Of a stretch of DNA of 64,000 nt, positions 63,067 to 64,000 are shown in pieces. The position numbers and the translations under genes were made by a program. The notes below the pieces were generated by a model. That model had not been told where the DNA came from and made no database searches. It saw only the letters and a program-made list of their open reading frames with translations. The DNA is from Rhizobium sp. BK376 (GTDB lineage: Bacteria > Pseudomonadota > Alphaproteobacteria > Rhizobiales > Rhizobiaceae). How positions within the stretch are numbered: the stretch's first letter is position 1; each line of letters opens with the position of its first letter. The stretch spans positions 186,001 to 250,000 of the forward strand of contig NZ_SLZG01000007.1 of the NCBI RefSeq assembly GCF_004341625.1. Direction: 5' to 3'.

Positions 63067-64000
63067 TCAGGCCGCCCGCAAACTCTTTAGAAGGACCTTC
63101 AGATTGACCGCCGGATCGGCCAGCTGCGACGGATCGGGGGATGCGCCGTTCGCGACAAGCATCTCGGCTAGCTTGATATCCTTGGCGCAGGCATTTCCGA
63201 CCCCAAGACCCGCGGCCGCGACCAGGCGTCCATCGTCAAGGTAGAATTCCAGATCGCCGCCCTCGATCGTCCGCGAAACCTGCGCGTGCCCGGCTGATGG
63301 CAGACCGACGACCTGAAGGCTCAGATCATACTGGTTCGACCAGAACCAAGGCATCCCGTTGAAGGGTTCGTTTGCGCCTGCCATGTTCCGACCCGCTGTC
63401 TCACCTTGCAGGCGGGCGTTTCGCCAACTCTCGAACCGCATGTGTCCGCCGCCGATCTGAGACACGGCCGAGCAGTCTCCGGCGGCGAAAACGTCGGGCG
63501 CGCTCGTCCGCAGAAACATATCGGTCAGGATGCCGTTCCCGGTCGATATTCCCGCCTGCTGCGCCAGTTCCGTGTCGGGAACGACGCCGATCGCACCGAC
63601 AACTAGGTCGGCGGGCACTGCGGTTCCGTCGGTAAGGATTGCCCCACCTTTCTGAATTTCGGACACGCCCTGCCCCAGATGGAACGCCACGCCTTCCTTC
63701 ACGTGGTGGAGATGCAGCCTTTCCGCAAAGCGTGGAGGAACAGCCCTGCCGAGCGGCTTCGAGGCGGCCTCGATGATGCTGACTTTGATCCCGCGTCCGC
63801 GGAGCACGGCGGCGAGTTCCATGCCTATCAGCCCACCCCCAATGATCGCAGCAGATTTAGCGCCCTGCGCGCGGCTGAACATGACGTCGGCGTCCGCATA
63901 GGTCCTGAAGTCGAGCGCATGCTGGGCGCCGACGCAGTTGAGATGCCTCGGGCTTGCACCCGTCGCAATCAAAAGCTTGTCATATTGAAGCACTGCGTCA
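63067..64000 (-). CDS. NAD(P)/FAD-dependent oxidoreductase, ferredoxin reductase-like (partial, C-terminal part)
   Basis: About 311 codons visible; the N-terminal FAD motif lies beyond the right edge. Visible: LLIATGASPRHL (end of the FAD domain), NAD motif AAIIGGGLIGMELAAVLRGRG, the second FAD segment TSAPDVFAAGDCSAV, and a C-terminal domain with FWSNQYDLSLQVVGLP. This is the layout of ferredoxin or rubredoxin reductases of Rieske dioxygenases and P450 systems. Its redox partner would be outside the window. Confidence 0.88.
   Translation of the reverse strand, partial: DAVLQYDKLLIATGASPRHLNCVGAQHALDFRTYADADVMFSRAQGAKSAAIIGGGLIGMELAAVLRGRGIKVSIIEAASKPLGRAVPPRFAERLHLHHVKEGVAFHLGQGVSEIQKGGAILTDGTAVPADLVVGAIGVVPDTELAQQAGISTGNGILTDMFLRTSAPDVFAAGDCSAVSQIGGGHMRFESWRNARLQGETAGRNMAGANEPFNGMPWFWSNQYDLSLQVVGLPSAGHAQVSRTIEGGDLEFYLDDGRLVAAAGLGVGNACAKDIKLAEMLVANGASPDPSQLADPAVNLKVLLKSLRAA

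Overview
The window looks like a chromosomal segment of a Rhizobium-type alphaproteobacterium. The indications are the order rpsB-tsf-pyrH-frr-uppS-cdsA-rseP-bamA-lpxD-fabZ-lpxA, an aapJQMP general amino-acid transporter, an EipB/DUF1849 envelope protein, a phasin, small orphan proteins of rhizobial type and two intergenic mosaic (RIME-like) repeats. I saw no rRNA, tRNA, CRISPR array, insertion sequence or prophage. Functions were assigned by reading motifs and recalling families; nothing was searched.

Layout. (1) 1-10.7 kb, minus strand: translation and envelope housekeeping genes (rpsB to lpxA; lpxA runs off the left edge). (2) 10.8-24.3 kb: mixed housekeeping genes: EipB, RidA, glycerophosphodiesterase, COG3146-type acyltransferase, HIT, clpA/clpS, phasin, DUF3126, cysE, enoyl-CoA hydratase, alpha/beta hydrolase, zf-CHCC, FAD monooxygenase, metC-like. 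(3) 24.7-29.0 kb: aapJQMP. (4) 29.0-30.4 kb: a 14-residue glycine-rich repeat protein and a small membrane protein. (5) 30.4-42.9 kb: an accessory envelope module. It holds an MltF-like lytic transglycosylase, divergent from a tightly overlapping operon MoxR-DUF58-DUF4381-VWA-VWA/TPR-BatD, followed by a Tat-exported Cys-type sulfatase, a DUF4239 membrane protein, a formylglycine-generating enzyme and a decayed HAD phosphatase. (6) 43.0-50.0 kb: acyltransferase-3, small rhizobial proteins, a transketolase, and a membrane-anchored catalase-like peroxidase paired with cytochrome b561. (7) 50.1-64.0 kb: a catabolic/transport region with an ABC importer (its binding-protein gene is frameshifted at the 3' end), aldehyde dehydrogenase, enolase-superfamily dehydratase, divergent MocR regulator, GMC oxidoreductase, sugar isomerase, LacI regulator, and an FAD oxidoreductase cut by the right edge.

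Main result. A 17-19 bp motif (consensus ATTTACCGTwrCGTACTT) occurs four times, each 54-66 nt before a start codon. The four genes are the transglycosylase, the first gene of the MoxR operon, the sulfatase and the formylglycine-generating enzyme. Two of the copies form a perfect 19-bp inverted repeat in the divergent promoter region. The motif ties these genes into one probable regulon: a sulfatase is matured in the cytoplasm by FGE, exported folded by Tat, and co-expressed with a MoxR/VWA/BatD membrane assembly and a peptidoglycan lyase. The regulator is not in the window, and the substrate and trigger are unknown.

Two genes show clear damage: the HAD phosphatase (42357-42851) has an internal deletion and a compensating +1 shift, and the ABC binding protein (52879-54120) appears to have lost one base just before its natural stop.
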